Source of the DNA: Chloroflexi bacterium TSY
Lineage (GTDB): Bacteria; Chloroflexota; Anaerolineae; Caldilineales; Caldilineaceae
DNA: 64,000 bases
Direction: 5' to 3'
NCBI GenBank assembly: GCA_019217005.1
Contig: JAHBNG010000002.1
Coordinates: forward strand, 186,001-250,000
The notes beneath the pieces were generated by a model that worked only from the letters and a program-made list of their open reading frames with translations, searched no databases and was not told the origin of the DNA. The position numbers and the translations under genes were made by a program. Each line of letters begins with the position of its first letter. Position 1 is the first letter of the stretch. Shown in pieces: positions 18,922 through 28,051 of this stretch.

Positions 18922-19701
18922 TTATACTTCGGTTGTGATAAAATCTGTGTTGTCCGCACCAATCATGAGACTGACGAGTTCGTCGCTTGTTGTTTCTTTG
19001 AGCAGCCGCTCCGCAACTTTCTTGCCACGCCGCATGACAATGGCCCTGCTAGCCACAGCGAAAACATCTTGCAAATTGTGGCTGATCATCAGGACAGGCA
19101 CTTTCTGCACCTGTAATGCTCGTACCAACTCGAAGACTTTGCGTTGCTCGGGGACACCCAAGGCAGCCGTTGGTTCATCCATAATCATCAGCCGAGCATT
19201 CCAGTAAACTGCGCGCGCAATCGCGACGGCCTGCCGTTGTCCACCAGACATTTCGCTGATTGGACGACGCAGATTGGGAATGTGAATATCCAATCTGTCA
19301 AGAACGCTCTGGGATTCTGTTAACATCTCTTTTCGGTCGACCTGATTGAGAAAGCCTAGGATTCGACGCATCGGCTCGCGTCCGAGAAAAATATTGGTCG
19401 GTGCGTCCAAATTTTCGCAGAGGGCCAAATCCTGATAGATGGTTTCGATGCCGCTCTCTCGGGCTTCTGCCGGAGAAGCGACTGTAATTTCTTGGTCATC
19501 CAAAATGATTTTGCCGCCATCCGGTTTGTAGACTCCAGAGATCATCTTAATCAGCGTCGATTTTCCCGCCCCATTGTCGCCCAGCAGTCCAATTACCTCA
19601 CCAGGGTAGATTTCTAGACTTACGTCATCCACAGCCGTTAAGCCACCGAAACGCTTGGTTAAGTTGCTAACCTCTAATATCGGTTTACGTTCTTGATTCA
19701 T
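18922..19701 (-). CDS. Sugar ABC transporter ATP-binding protein (single domain)
   Basis: A 259-residue ATPase with Walker A GDNGAGKST (about 37-45), signature MSGGQRQAVAIARA, Walker B LMIMDEPTAALG and the switch His in LMISHNL. Ribose-type importers usually have two fused ATPase domains of about 500 residues; this is a single domain, as in FrcA-like proteins, so it must act as a homodimer. It starts 2 bp after the permease ends and is followed by the aldolase. Confidence 0.93.
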   Translation of the reverse strand: MNQERKPILEVSNLTKRFGGLTAVDDVSLEIYPGEVIGLLGDNGAGKSTLIKMISGVYKPDGGKIILDDQEITVASPAEARESGIETIYQDLALCENLDAPTNIFLGREPMRRILGFLNQVDRKEMLTESQSVLDRLDIHIPNLRRPISEMSGGQRQAVAIARAVYWNARLMIMDEPTAALGVPEQRKVFELVRALQVQKVPVLMISHNLQDVFAVASRAIVMRRGKKVAERLLKETTSDELVSLMIGADNTDFITTEV

Positions 19702-19703
19702 GG

Positions 19704-20756
19704 TTACTCTCTAATCCGTGCCCTCGCTTGATCAACCAACACAGCCAGGATAATCACAATGCCGACGGCTACAAATTGCCAAAAAGGGTTGATTGCCAAG
19801 ATCACAAGGCCATTTTGGATGATGGCGATAATCAATGCACCGATCACCGTGCCGATAATGGTGCCCGCGCCGCCAAATAAGGAGGCACCACCGATAACCA
19901 CGGCAGCAATGGAGTCCAGCAAAAGCGCCTCACCAGCATTGGCCGCACCATTGGTAAAACGAACGTTATAGACAAACCCAGCCAACGCAGCGCAGCCAGC
20001 CGATACCATATAAATGGCGATTGTATGCTGGGCGACCGGGATTCCCGCCCGCACCGCCGCCTCTTCATTGCCACCAACAGCATAGGTATAGAGTCCAAAC
20101 CGAGAGCGGGAAAGTAACCAGTGAAAGGCAATGGCCAGAATGATGATTAGGGTCAACGGATGAGGGAGAATGCCAACCAATTCCCGCAGTTGAGAGCGTT
20201 CCAACCCATCGGGCTGCATGAACCAACTCAGTTCGCGGCCAGGGAAGTAGTACGCCAGATAACCATTTCCAATGCGACCCAGACCAGGAATCGACGCAGG
20301 AACGGGCATTCCACCAGAGAAGATAAAGCCCATCCCACGGGCTATGCCAAACATGCCCAGCGTGACAATAAAGGGCGGCACCCGCAGACGGGCGATCAGC
20401 ACACCGTTGATAAAACCAGGGATCAGGCCAGCAATAAGCGCAGCAATCAATCCCAAAAGAGCGGTGATTGCCAACGGTGTGCCCGGCGGCAATGATGTCA
20501 TTACCATCGCTCCAACCACCGCGGCCAGTCCCATAATAAAACCACTAGAGAGATCAATTCCGCCCGAAATAATAACAAATGTCTGCCCCATCGCCATAAT
20601 CAATAGAATCGCGACGTTGGCACCGATACTCTGAAAATTGAAAAGGTTAAAGAAGCCCTCTCCCGTTACGGAAAAGATGACAATTAAGATGATCAGAAAA
20701 AGCCAAGCCCAAATTTGGCTCAGTGTCGCTGTAAGACGTTGTGATGATGAAAGCAT
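19704..20756 (-). CDS. Sugar ABC transporter permease (RbsC/BPD_transp_2 type)
   Basis: A multi-pass membrane protein of about 350 residues with roughly eight to ten hydrophobic segments and the RbsC-like motifs ISGGIDLSSG near the N-terminal third and the AVVIGGASLFGGAGTIIGT loop near the C-terminus. I place the start at the ATG at 20754-20756 (MLSSSQRLTATL); a longer reading frame begins at 20828, but that extension is a low-complexity His-Leu-Ile run produced by a GATGAATAAG-type repeat. It exports its substrate path to the single-domain ATPase encoded next. Confidence 0.92.
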   Translation of the reverse strand: MLSSSQRLTATLSQIWAWLFLIILIVIFSVTGEGFFNLFNFQSIGANVAILLIMAMGQTFVIISGGIDLSSGFIMGLAAVVGAMVMTSLPPGTPLAITALLGLIAALIAGLIPGFINGVLIARLRVPPFIVTLGMFGIARGMGFIFSGGMPVPASIPGLGRIGNGYLAYYFPGRELSWFMQPDGLERSQLRELVGILPHPLTLIIILAIAFHWLLSRSRFGLYTYAVGGNEEAAVRAGIPVAQHTIAIYMVSAGCAALAGFVYNVRFTNGAANAGEALLLDSIAAVVIGGASLFGGAGTIIGTVIGALIIAIIQNGLVILAINPFWQFVAVGIVIILAVLVDQARARIRE

Positions 20757-20856
20757 GTGGAAAGTATCCAGGATGAGGGGATGAATAAGGTGAATGAGAT
20801 GAATAAGATGAGGAGATGAACTAATCATCCAGTCATCTTATTCATCCAGTCATCTT

Positions 20857-21894
20857 CTATTCGCTCTTGTAGATTGCATTCTGTGCTTCATCCGTATCTA
20901 CGTTGTCGCGGGTGATGACCACATAGTCAGTACCGAAGCGGGGTTGAATGCTATCCATGTCGTCATTGATGGCAGCTAAGGCATACTCAACACCAACCTG
21001 TCCCATCTGATAGGGCAACTGCGCAATGACCAAATCCACGACTTCGTTGCGCAAGTCCTCTATGGCGGTCTCTGGAGCATCAAAGCTGGCAACCTTAACA
21101 GCACCAGCTAAACCAGCATTTTCTACAGCTTGGGCAGCACCGCGGGCACCGAAGAGATTTGTCCCGTAGATACCTGTGATGTTGTCATCACGTTGGAGGG
21201 CTGCAGCAGTCTGCTCGGCGGCTTTACCCGAGTTGTCATCGTTGTAATCAACCCCGGCCAATTCAACACCATCCGTCTCCTCGATAATTTCCACACAACC
21301 CTGCTCGCGTTGATCAGTTGTGCTGATGCCGGGAATCGTATTTTGGATATAGATAGTGCCCGAACCGCCCATAGACTCGATCACTGCCTGGCAAGCAATA
21401 CGGCCACCTTCGACATTGTCTGAGCCGATATAGGAAAGCGGGAAGGTCACTTCACCATTCTCGTAATCGCCGTCTCCGATGAACGTATCAACCGAGAGAA
21501 CGTGAATGCCAGCATCATGGGCACGCTGTAGCGGCTCTATCATGGCTTGCTTATCATTGGCCGCGATGACCAAGGCATCAACACCGCGTGCAATCAATGC
21601 ATCAACAATAGATGTCTGCAAGACTGCATCCCACTCGGCTGGCCCATCTACGATCAGGTTCACACCCAATTCCTCAGCCTTGGCCTGTGCTCCCTTCTCC
21701 ATCGTGACGTAGAATGCATCACCTTTTACGCCGATTACTAATGCAATGGTTGGTGCATCAGTGTCAGCCATATCGCTGCTGTCGTCGCTGGCTGGTGCAG
21801 CCGCCGGATCAACCGCCACACAACCCGCAAGGACCATTGACAGGACAAGTAGGCAAAGTACTACCCATTTCGAAATACTTGATATCGGACTCAT
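20857..21894 (-). CDS. Sugar-binding lipoprotein of the ribose-type ABC importer
   Basis: A periplasmic-binding-protein-like (PBP1 family) lipoprotein of about 345 residues. The start is taken at 21894 because AAGGAG lies 7 bases upstream of this ATG; an ATG 30 bases earlier lacks a good site. The signal ends at the lipobox VLAGCVAVD, followed by an Ala/Pro/Asp/Ser linker. The core has ALVIGVKGDAFYVTMEKGAQ and GIYGTNLFGARGAAQAV, typical of RbsB-like proteins. It is the first gene of a ten-gene minus-strand run ending with the nitrile hydratase activator. Confidence 0.92.
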   Translation of the reverse strand: MSPISSISKWVVLCLLVLSMVLAGCVAVDPAAAPASDDSSDMADTDAPTIALVIGVKGDAFYVTMEKGAQAKAEELGVNLIVDGPAEWDAVLQTSIVDALIARGVDALVIAANDKQAMIEPLQRAHDAGIHVLSVDTFIGDGDYENGEVTFPLSYIGSDNVEGGRIACQAVIESMGGSGTIYIQNTIPGISTTDQREQGCVEIIEETDGVELAGVDYNDDNSGKAAEQTAAALQRDDNITGIYGTNLFGARGAAQAVENAGLAGAVKVASFDAPETAIEDLRNEVVDLVIAQLPYQMGQVGVEYALAAINDDMDSIQPRFGTDYVVITRDNVDTDEAQNAIYKSE

Positions 21895-22199
21895 AGATTT
21901 TCTCCTTGATGTTTTGAAGAACAAAACTATATATGCATGACTGCATATTTTGCTAACGTGTCAGACTCTGCAAAAAATAAACTGTGAGCTGGTAAAGCGA
22001 TAGTCAAGGGTACCAAAAAGAGAGCTTAAGTCTCTGGGGAGGATAAATTTACTCCACTTATTTGTACTACAAACGAAAGGTGGGTGTCAAGTCACCCACT
22101 AGATGCCCACTGATAGAGATTTAACATGTATCTTTAGACAAACCTCAACCATAGTTGGCTATTCATACATCTTTAGATATAATCAATTAAATCACCCAG

Positions 22200-22405
22200 G
22201 TGCTTATCCGAAAAGCTCTGTGAGGATGCATTCTCACTCGAGTATCTGTCTGGACTCACAACCGCTTTTCGAATAGATTCTAACAGCAACCCCCGCCAAC
22301 GCAAGATGAATGACTGGAACCCGTTGACTATGCTGATCCGAAAAGTTCAATGACGATGCATTTTTAGTCGAGAAGCGGGTGGATTCATAGCCACTTTTCG
22401 AATAG
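22200..22405. repeat. Two copies of a 75-bp palindromic repeat (ATCCGAAAAG ... CTTTTCGAATAG)
   Basis: Unit one is 22201-22276 and unit two 22331-22405. Each starts with GCTKATCCGAAAAG, contains GATGCATTY followed by a TCGAG box, and ends with CTTTTCGAATAG, so the ends are inverted repeats of each other. The first 22 bases of unit one (22200-22221) are an exact reverse complement of 17194-17215, just downstream of the monooxygenase start region, so the family is dispersed. A related word, GATCCGAAAAGCAT, is seen at about 9839. Confidence 0.6.
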
Positions 22406-22482
22406 GTTCCGAGCATCATGGTTTCTGCCGCATCCAAAGCGATCACAGCGATATCAAAACCTGTATTATTTTCTTGTAGTAT

Positions 22483-22697
22483 CAGTAGATCCAAATTTCA
22501 GGTTTAGAGAGAGAATTCTGGCTAAACAGTTGACATAAATACAAATTTGCCGGTCGATATCTAGTTTTTGCGTTAGATTTGGGCGATTTTCAGATATGAA
22601 ATAGGTTGTTTTCTGTAACCGAAATCTGAATAAATGACTCCAAAATCCCTGCAATCTCGACTGAAAATAGCCAAAAACGCCAAATTTGGATCTACTG
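22483..22697 (+). mobile_element. MITE copy 1 (215 bp, CAGTAGATCC family)
   Basis: Ends CAGTAGATCCAAATTT and AAATTTGGATCTACTG are perfect inverted repeats; the 5-bp sequence AGTAT flanks both sides (22478-22482, 22698-22702). The interior is non-coding, with a short open frame that is not conserved as a protein. It shares its termini with the transposase element at 28783-30040. It sits in the promoter region of the downstream ABC operon, 146 bp before the start codon. Confidence 0.9.
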
Positions 22698-22843
22698 AGT
22701 ATAGGAAAGTATAAAATCAGCCACTAGATGGAACCAGATTCTGGCAGTTCACGAAGTGGTCGCTTCGACCTAGCTGACGGCTGATTAGCTGAAAGCTTTT
22801 TAAACTATCGAGTGTGGATTGAAAAAACAAGGGAGATTGTAGC

Positions 22844-24220
22844 ATGAAAATGAGTCGGCTATTGTTCATTGTGAATCTCGTCATTGTTGGTCTGCTCGTC
22901 TTTGTCTCATGTGCTGCACCTGCACCACAAGATGTGGCTTCCTCTAGCAGCGACAGTGGCGAAGCTGGCGGCGATGCTTCTGGCGATCAGGTTGTTCTGA
23001 CATTTCTGGCCATTACAGACGACGCACAGCTGAACGCTTGGAAAGAGATCCTGACCGAATTCCAAAAGATTGAGGACGGCAAGTGGTCCTATGTGGAGAT
23101 AGAGTTCGAAACGGTTCCATTTGCGGAGCTATTTCCCAAGATCGAATCTTCAGTTGCGGCCGGTCTGCCATGGGATCTCTTCCAGGCAGATGGTCCCGAT
23201 ATGAAGCATTATGGATTTAACGAGGTGATCATTCCGCTGGGCGAATACTTTAGCGAAGATGAGATGAAGCAGTGGTTCCCGCAGTCCATCGAAGAAGGAA
23301 GCTATAAGGGTGAACTGCTAGGACCGCCAATCATGCAATCTTGCTCGCTGATGATGTACAACAAGGACATGACGGACGCCGCAGGTATCTCGCCGCCAGA
23401 CGTGTTGGATGAGGCCTGGACAATGGACGAGGCACTGGAAGCGTGGAAAGCAACCACCATCGATCCCGATGGCGATGGGATTGCCGATCAGTGGGGCGTC
23501 CGCTGGGGACAAGGCACATGGACCGGCGACTATGAGCACGGCATCTTCCGGCGTTCCAACGGGGAACTGGGGACTCCCACCTATCAGGGCATGGGCGAAG
23601 ATGGCATGACCTTCGTCGGCTATCTAGATACCGAAGAGGCTATTGAAGCCATGCAGTTCTACCAGGACATGCATCAGACGCACAAGGTTTCTCCCGTTGA
23701 GGCGATTCCAGAGATTTTTGAAAGTGGCAAGTCTGCCTTCATGATTACGCCAGACAATCGGATTGGTGCGCTGAACAATATTCACGGTGAAGGCAACTTC
23801 AACTGGGGCGTGACCGGCATCCCCTACTTTAAGACACCCGTCTGCCACACGGGAAGCTGGCACTATGGAATATCGCCAAATACCACTCATTTCGACGAGG
23901 CGCTGGCCTTTGTCAAATTTGCGTCTAGCGATGAAGGCGCACGCATCTGGTACAAACACGTGCGCCAACTACCCGCTAACGTGGGACTCTTTAATGAGCT
24001 ACCAGAGTATGCCGATGATGGCAACCAGCGTATGTGGCTCGACGCCATGAACAGTTTCGGCATTCCAAGAATTCAGACCCCTGGCTATACAGAGTACCAG
24101 CAGATCTTTGCCGAGTCTGCCATCAACATTCTGCAAGGAGCGGATCCCACTCAGCAACTGCAGGGCGCAGCCAAGCGAATTGAAGGCCTGGTCGCCAAAT
24201 ATAGTGGCTGGAATGAGTAA
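22844..24220 (+). CDS. Extracellular sugar-binding lipoprotein (family 1 SBP)
   Basis: A 458-residue MalE/UgpB-type solute-binding protein. The signal peptide ends in the lipobox LVFVSCAAPAP, followed by a Ser/Gly/Asp-rich linker. The core includes WKEILTEFQK, an EFETVPFAELFPKIESSVAAGLPWDLFQADG cradle segment and the GKSAFMITPDNR segment typical of the family. A GGAG ribosome site precedes the ATG. The transporter permeases follow after MITE 2. Given the nucleoside hydrolase genes downstream, the ligand may be a nucleoside or riboside. Confidence 0.92.
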   Translation: MKMSRLLFIVNLVIVGLLVFVSCAAPAPQDVASSSSDSGEAGGDASGDQVVLTFLAITDDAQLNAWKEILTEFQKIEDGKWSYVEIEFETVPFAELFPKIESSVAAGLPWDLFQADGPDMKHYGFNEVIIPLGEYFSEDEMKQWFPQSIEEGSYKGELLGPPIMQSCSLMMYNKDMTDAAGISPPDVLDEAWTMDEALEAWKATTIDPDGDGIADQWGVRWGQGTWTGDYEHGIFRRSNGELGTPTYQGMGEDGMTFVGYLDTEEAIEAMQFYQDMHQTHKVSPVEAIPEIFESGKSAFMITPDNRIGALNNIHGEGNFNWGVTGIPYFKTPVCHTGSWHYGISPNTTHFDEALAFVKFASSDEGARIWYKHVRQLPANVGLFNELPEYADDGNQRMWLDAMNSFGIPRIQTPGYTEYQQIFAESAINILQGADPTQQLQGAAKRIEGLVAKYSGWNE

Positions 24221-24231
24221 GAAATCAGTAT

Positions 24232-24446
24232 CAGTAGATCCAAATTTCAGGTTTTGAGAGAGAATTCTGGCTAAACAGTTGACATAAATACAAATTTGCC
24301 GGTCGATATCTAGTTTTTGCGTTAGATTTGGGCGATTTTCAGATATGAAATAGGTTGTTTTCTGTAACCGAAATCTGAATAAATGACTCCAAAATCCCTG
24401 CAATCTCGACTGAAAATCGCCAAAAACGCCAAATTTGGATCTACTG
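24232..24446 (+). mobile_element. MITE copy 2 (215 bp)
   Basis: Inserted 12 bp after the binding-protein stop codon, same orientation as copy 1 and nearly identical to it. The target duplication AGTAT is at 24227-24231 and 24447-24451. It lies between the binding-protein and permease genes, so it may affect transcript continuity. Confidence 0.92.
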
Positions 24447-24493
24447 AGTATGTCAGTAATCGGTCAATGTCGTTAAGTTAAGACCGGTCCGCG

Positions 24494-24560
24494 GAGGAAG
24501 GAGCATTCTCTAATTTGGCTCCACCGGACTCAATCCGGCATGAGAGAATGCTCCCTCCTC
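24494..24560. repeat. 18-bp stem hairpin with 31-nt loop
   Basis: GAGGAAGGAGCATTCTCT (24494-24511) and AGAGAATGCTCCCTCCTC (24543-24560) pair with one mismatch. The loop is 31 nt. It occupies the short gap before the permease gene. Its architecture resembles the two hairpins at 60550-60745. Confidence 0.65.
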
Positions 24561-24615
24561 GACCTACTCAATACCAACTTACTGACTACGGACCTACTGC
24601 CGACTGGACAGACAT

Positions 24616-25768
24616 ATGAGTGCGGTCACTTTATCACCACCAGAAAATCAGATCGGTTTTTGGCAACGCTTCTTGCCACGCAAGCGTCGCAACTACTTTT
24701 TTGCCTTTCTTTTTATTCTGCCCGCACTCATCAACTTTGCTGTTTTCCGCTATCTTCCGATTCTGGCTGCGGGACAAGCCAGCCTCTGGCAATATAGTCT
24801 CTTGGGCGGATACGGCGATTTTAAGGGTCTTGAGCATTATGCCTTTATGCTCGAAGACACCTTTTTTTGGAATTCCATCTGGGTTACCTTCAAGTTTACG
24901 CTGTTGAAGGTCCCCCTCCAGGTGTTTCTCTCTCTGCTGTTAGCCGTTTTTTTAACACGCGAAGATTTTTTCACCAGCATGGTACGTAGCGCGATCTTTA
25001 CCCCGGTTGTCACGTCGATCATTGTGGTGTCAATCCTCTGGTCTATGATGTATCATTCCCAGTTAGGGTTGATCAACAGCCTTTTATCCGCAGTCGGCAT
25101 CGCACCAATGGCGTTCTTGTCGGATGCCAATCGCGCCTTGCCTGCTCTCACGGCAATGATGATCTGGAAGGAGGTTGGCTTTAGCATGATCATCATCATG
25201 GCTGGACTGAAGGGGATTCCGCACGTTTATCATGAAGCGGCCATTGTGGACGGCGCTACCCGCTTTCAGAGATTCTGGCGTATTACGCTGCCGCTCTTAC
25301 GTCGCGTGCTGATGTTTGTCGTCGTCACGCAAACCATTTTCTCCTTTCAGGTTTTTGTCCCTGTTTACGCGATGACCAAAGGGGGACCGCTTGAGTCGAC
25401 AAAGGTGATCGTCTACTACATTTATCAGTATCAGTAGATCCAAATTTCAGGTTTAGAGAGAGAATTCTGGCTAAACAGTTGACATAAATACAAATTTGCC
25501 GGTCGATATCTAGTTTTTGCGTTAGATTTGGGCGATTTTCAGATATGAAATAGGTTGTTTTCTGTAACCGAAATCTGAATAAATGACTCCAAAATCCCTG
25601 CAATCTCGACTGAAAATCGCCAAAAACGCCAAATTTGGATCTACTGAGTATGGATTTCTCTTTCAGGACATGGGCTATGCCAGCGCCATGTCTATTGCAA
25701 CTTTGTTCCTTCTCTTGTTGATTAGCTTGGTTCAAATGCGTCTGTTCCGATCGGATGTTGAGTATTAA
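24616..25768 (+). pseudogene. Sugar ABC permease (MalF/UgpA type), interrupted by MITE 3
   Basis: The 5' part (24616-25431) encodes five of the six expected membrane segments and the EAA loop EAAIVDGATRFQRFWRITLPLL. The sixth segment is encoded after the MITE at 25652-25768 and ends with MRLFRSDVEY. Removing 25432-25646 plus one AGTAT joins IYQY to GFLFQDMGYASAMS in frame, exactly the sequence expected for the family. As it stands the protein loses its last helix, so the importer is probably inactive. The next permease begins directly at the stop codon. Confidence 0.9.
25432..25646 (+). mobile_element. MITE copy 3 (215 bp), inside a permease gene
   Basis: Same orientation and nearly the same sequence as copies 1 and 2, with AGTAT at 25427-25431 and 25647-25651. 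It is inserted in the permease gene between the fifth and sixth membrane segments. Sequence identity with copies 1 and 2 suggests recent spread. Confidence 0.93.
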
Positions 25769-26695
25769 ATGACAAATCAAACAATCACCGCCACAGATCA
25801 GATATCGGCACCTGAGTCGACCCTTTTCGACTCTCTATTACGCCGCAGTGGGCTGATTTTGATCTATCTCGTCTATATTGTCTTGATCCTCATCTTCATC
25901 ATTCCGTTCTTATGGATGCTCTTTGGCAGCTTGCGCGAAGAGTCAGAAATCTTTGCCAATCTCTATCCCTTTGGCTGGAACACCATCTTTCCAGTCAACT
26001 GGACGTTGGATAGCTACCTAACAATTTTTGGTCTCAATGAAGATGGGCAAAAGTATGGGCTCTTTTTCCAACGACCTCTCTTTAACAGCCTATTGGTTTC
26101 AGTCGCCGTCGTGCTGTCGTCGCTCGTCTTTAACACAATGGGCGCCTACTTTTTTGCGCGGCTTGACTTTCCATACAAGAATCTGCTGCTCGTGTTCGTG
26201 ATCGCCACCATGCTTGTGCCGTTTCAGGCGACGATTGTCCCACTCTATATCGTGGTGAGCGCGCTCGGTCTACAAAATTCCTACTACGGGTTAATTTTTC
26301 CCTGGTATGCCAGCCCCTTTGTCATCTTTGCATTGATGCAGTTTATGCAGGATATTCCCAAAGAGATGGACGAAGCCGCTATCATAGACGGAGCCAATTA
26401 CTGGCACATTCTCTATAAAATCATTGTGCCGTTGACAATGCCAGGCATTATCACAACTGCTCTCCTTGAGTTTCAGTTTATTTGGAACTTGTTCTACTGG
26501 CCTTTAATCGTCATCAATAGCCCGAAATTTCAGATGATTCAAGTGGCCATTGCAACCCAAACCACGCAGACCCAGACCTTTTGGGGACGCACCTTTGCGG
26601 GTTCTGTCACAGCCTCGCTTCCCGTTATCATTCTTTTCCTCTTCCTCCAAAAATATTACGTGCAGGGTATCGCCCTGACCGGCATGAAAGGCTAA
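25769..26695 (+). CDS. Sugar ABC permease (MalG/UgpE type)
   Basis: A 308-residue permease with six hydrophobic segments and the EAA loop DEAAIIDGANYWHILYKIIVPL. Its ATG follows the preceding TAA with no spacer, so translation is coupled to the interrupted permease gene. The C-terminus YYVQGIALTGMKG is characteristic of MalG-type subunits. The ATPase is not encoded here; a shared MsiK-like ATPase elsewhere is usual for this group. Confidence 0.93.
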   Translation: MTNQTITATDQISAPESTLFDSLLRRSGLILIYLVYIVLILIFIIPFLWMLFGSLREESEIFANLYPFGWNTIFPVNWTLDSYLTIFGLNEDGQKYGLFFQRPLFNSLLVSVAVVLSSLVFNTMGAYFFARLDFPYKNLLLVFVIATMLVPFQATIVPLYIVVSALGLQNSYYGLIFPWYASPFVIFALMQFMQDIPKEMDEAAIIDGANYWHILYKIIVPLTMPGIITTALLEFQFIWNLFYWPLIVINSPKFQMIQVAIATQTTQTQTFWGRTFAGSVTASLPVIILFLFLQKYYVQGIALTGMKG

Positions 26696-26707
26696 TATTT
26701 CACCGCA

Positions 26708-27598
26708 ATGAAGCGCATGATTATCGATACAGATCCTGGCGTCGATGATGCCATGGCGATCCTATTTGCTTTACGCTCTCCAGAAGTGCACGTAGAGGCG
26801 CTAACGACCGTTTTTGGCAATGGTGGCGTCGAGCGTACGACGGCCAACGCGCTTAAAGTGCTCGAAGTTGGTGGACATCCCAATATTCCAGTCGTGCCCG
26901 GTGCGACAAAACCTCTATTGCATGACTATCATGGTCAAGGGTTGATGGTTCATGGCCGCGATGGATTGGGCGAGACAAATTTGCCGCCAGCCGCTTCACA
27001 ACCGCTACAGCAGCCGGCGGCCAGTTATCTGGTGGATCAAATCATGGCGTCGCCTGGTGAAATCACATTGGTAGCCGTTGGCCTGCTCACCAATCTGGCA
27101 CTAGCCGTCAGTCTGGAACCGGCAATTGCCGAAAACGTCAAAGAGGTGATCATTATGGGTGGCGCAGTAGACCATCGCGGCAACGCGTCACCCCTGGCCG
27201 AGGCCAACATCCACAACGATTCAGCCGCCGCCAAAATTGTCTTCCATGCCGGGTGGCCATTGACCATGCTTGGTCTCAACGTAACGCATCAAACCATCAT
27301 AACACCAGCGTATCTGGACAAGTTAAAGGCCGTCGATACGCCAGTGACCGACTTTATCTGCGCGATCTCCGACTTTTATTTGAAGGCATACCAATCCCGA
27401 GGCGATGCCAGCGGCTTCTTCGTGCATGATTCATCGGCGCTCGCCTATGCCGTTGATCCAACCCTCTTTGACTGTCACAAAGTCTACGTCGACGTGCATG
27501 TAGGCACCGACCGCGCAAATGGTCAGACCATGGCTGACTGGCGTGGTCAGTGGGCACGGGAGCCGTCTGTACGAAGGTGGATCATGAGCGATTTTTAG
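26708..27598 (+). CDS. Nucleoside hydrolase 1 (IU-NH family)
   Basis: A 296-residue inosine-uridine preferring nucleoside hydrolase type protein that splits ribonucleosides into base and ribose. The calcium-binding cluster is seen in IIDTDPGVDDAMAI (Asp7, Asp9, Asp13, Asp14), IIMGGAV in the core, and the late His-Asp pair in FVHDSSALAY. It begins 12 bp after the ABC permease, so import and cleavage are probably coupled. It is the most standard of the three copies here along with the second. Confidence 0.93.
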   Translation: MKRMIIDTDPGVDDAMAILFALRSPEVHVEALTTVFGNGGVERTTANALKVLEVGGHPNIPVVPGATKPLLHDYHGQGLMVHGRDGLGETNLPPAASQPLQQPAASYLVDQIMASPGEITLVAVGLLTNLALAVSLEPAIAENVKEVIIMGGAVDHRGNASPLAEANIHNDSAAAKIVFHAGWPLTMLGLNVTHQTIITPAYLDKLKAVDTPVTDFICAISDFYLKAYQSRGDASGFFVHDSSALAYAVDPTLFDCHKVYVDVHVGTDRANGQTMADWRGQWAREPSVRRWIMSDF

Positions 27599-28051
27599 CG
27601 CTCTATTATGAACGTATCGTTGGGTGAGTCTCTGGTTCGGTTGTTTTCTGGGGCACATTACTACAGCGGATTAAGATAGGAACAGATTTCCCGTGTAAGC
27701 GAAGTAGCTGGACAAACAGATCGCTGTTCACTCATGATGCAAATTGTGTGTCGCATTCACCAAGTTTTTTGATTGAACCGAACGTTTCTACTACGGAAGA
27801 ATCCGCTCCTATCCGAATCTGTCGTAGTAGTTGAGTCAATCTTTAACCACAGAATCCGGTCAAAGCAGGTAACTCTTAAGACGACCATAAGACTTTCTCA
27901 GAGTGTGTTTTAAAAGTGTCAAAGCGTGTCATTCTGAGCAGAGGAACGGAGCGAAGAATCCTCTTTTTGCACTTGGAACATGGGATTCTTCGTCCCAAAA
28001 CCTCCTCAGAATGACTTTTAAAACACGCTCTCAGTCTAAAAGGAATGATCT
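27599..28051. repeat. 453-bp gap with a 130-bp inverted-repeat element
   Basis: No gene is seen. At 27901-27917 GAGTGTGTTTTAAAAGT and at 28014-28030 ACTTTTAAAACACGCTC are inverted repeats with one mismatch. Inside is the word GTCATTCTGAG, whose complement CTCAGAATGAC occurs near the other end, plus a second inner stem GAAGAATCC/GGGATTCTTC. This resembles the dispersed CATTCTGAGCGAAG-type palindromic repeats found in many bacterial genomes. The 5' part of the gap has words similar to those at 13380 (AAGAATCCGYTCCTAT). Confidence 0.6.

Larger units (their letters stand above)
21895..22843. promoter_or_regulatory. Large divergent intergenic region between two ABC operons
   Basis: This 949-bp region should contain the promoters for the minus-strand rbs-like operon and the plus-strand ABC operon at 22844. 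It holds two copies of a 75-bp palindromic repeat (22201-22276 and 22331-22405), a MITE (22483-22697), and an AT-rich stretch near 21930-22200. I see no convincing gene; short reading frames across the repeats are not supported. Confidence 0.6.

Noticed and set aside
20757..20828. N-terminal extension of the RbsC-type permease
   Set aside because: The extra residues come from a low-complexity GATGAATAAG-like repeat and have no family similarity; the ATG at 20756 gives a normal N-terminus.
22234..22494. Minus-strand frame across the 75-bp palindromic repeats
   Set aside because: Its repeated YSKSG peptide is explained by the two repeat copies; no family or start signal.
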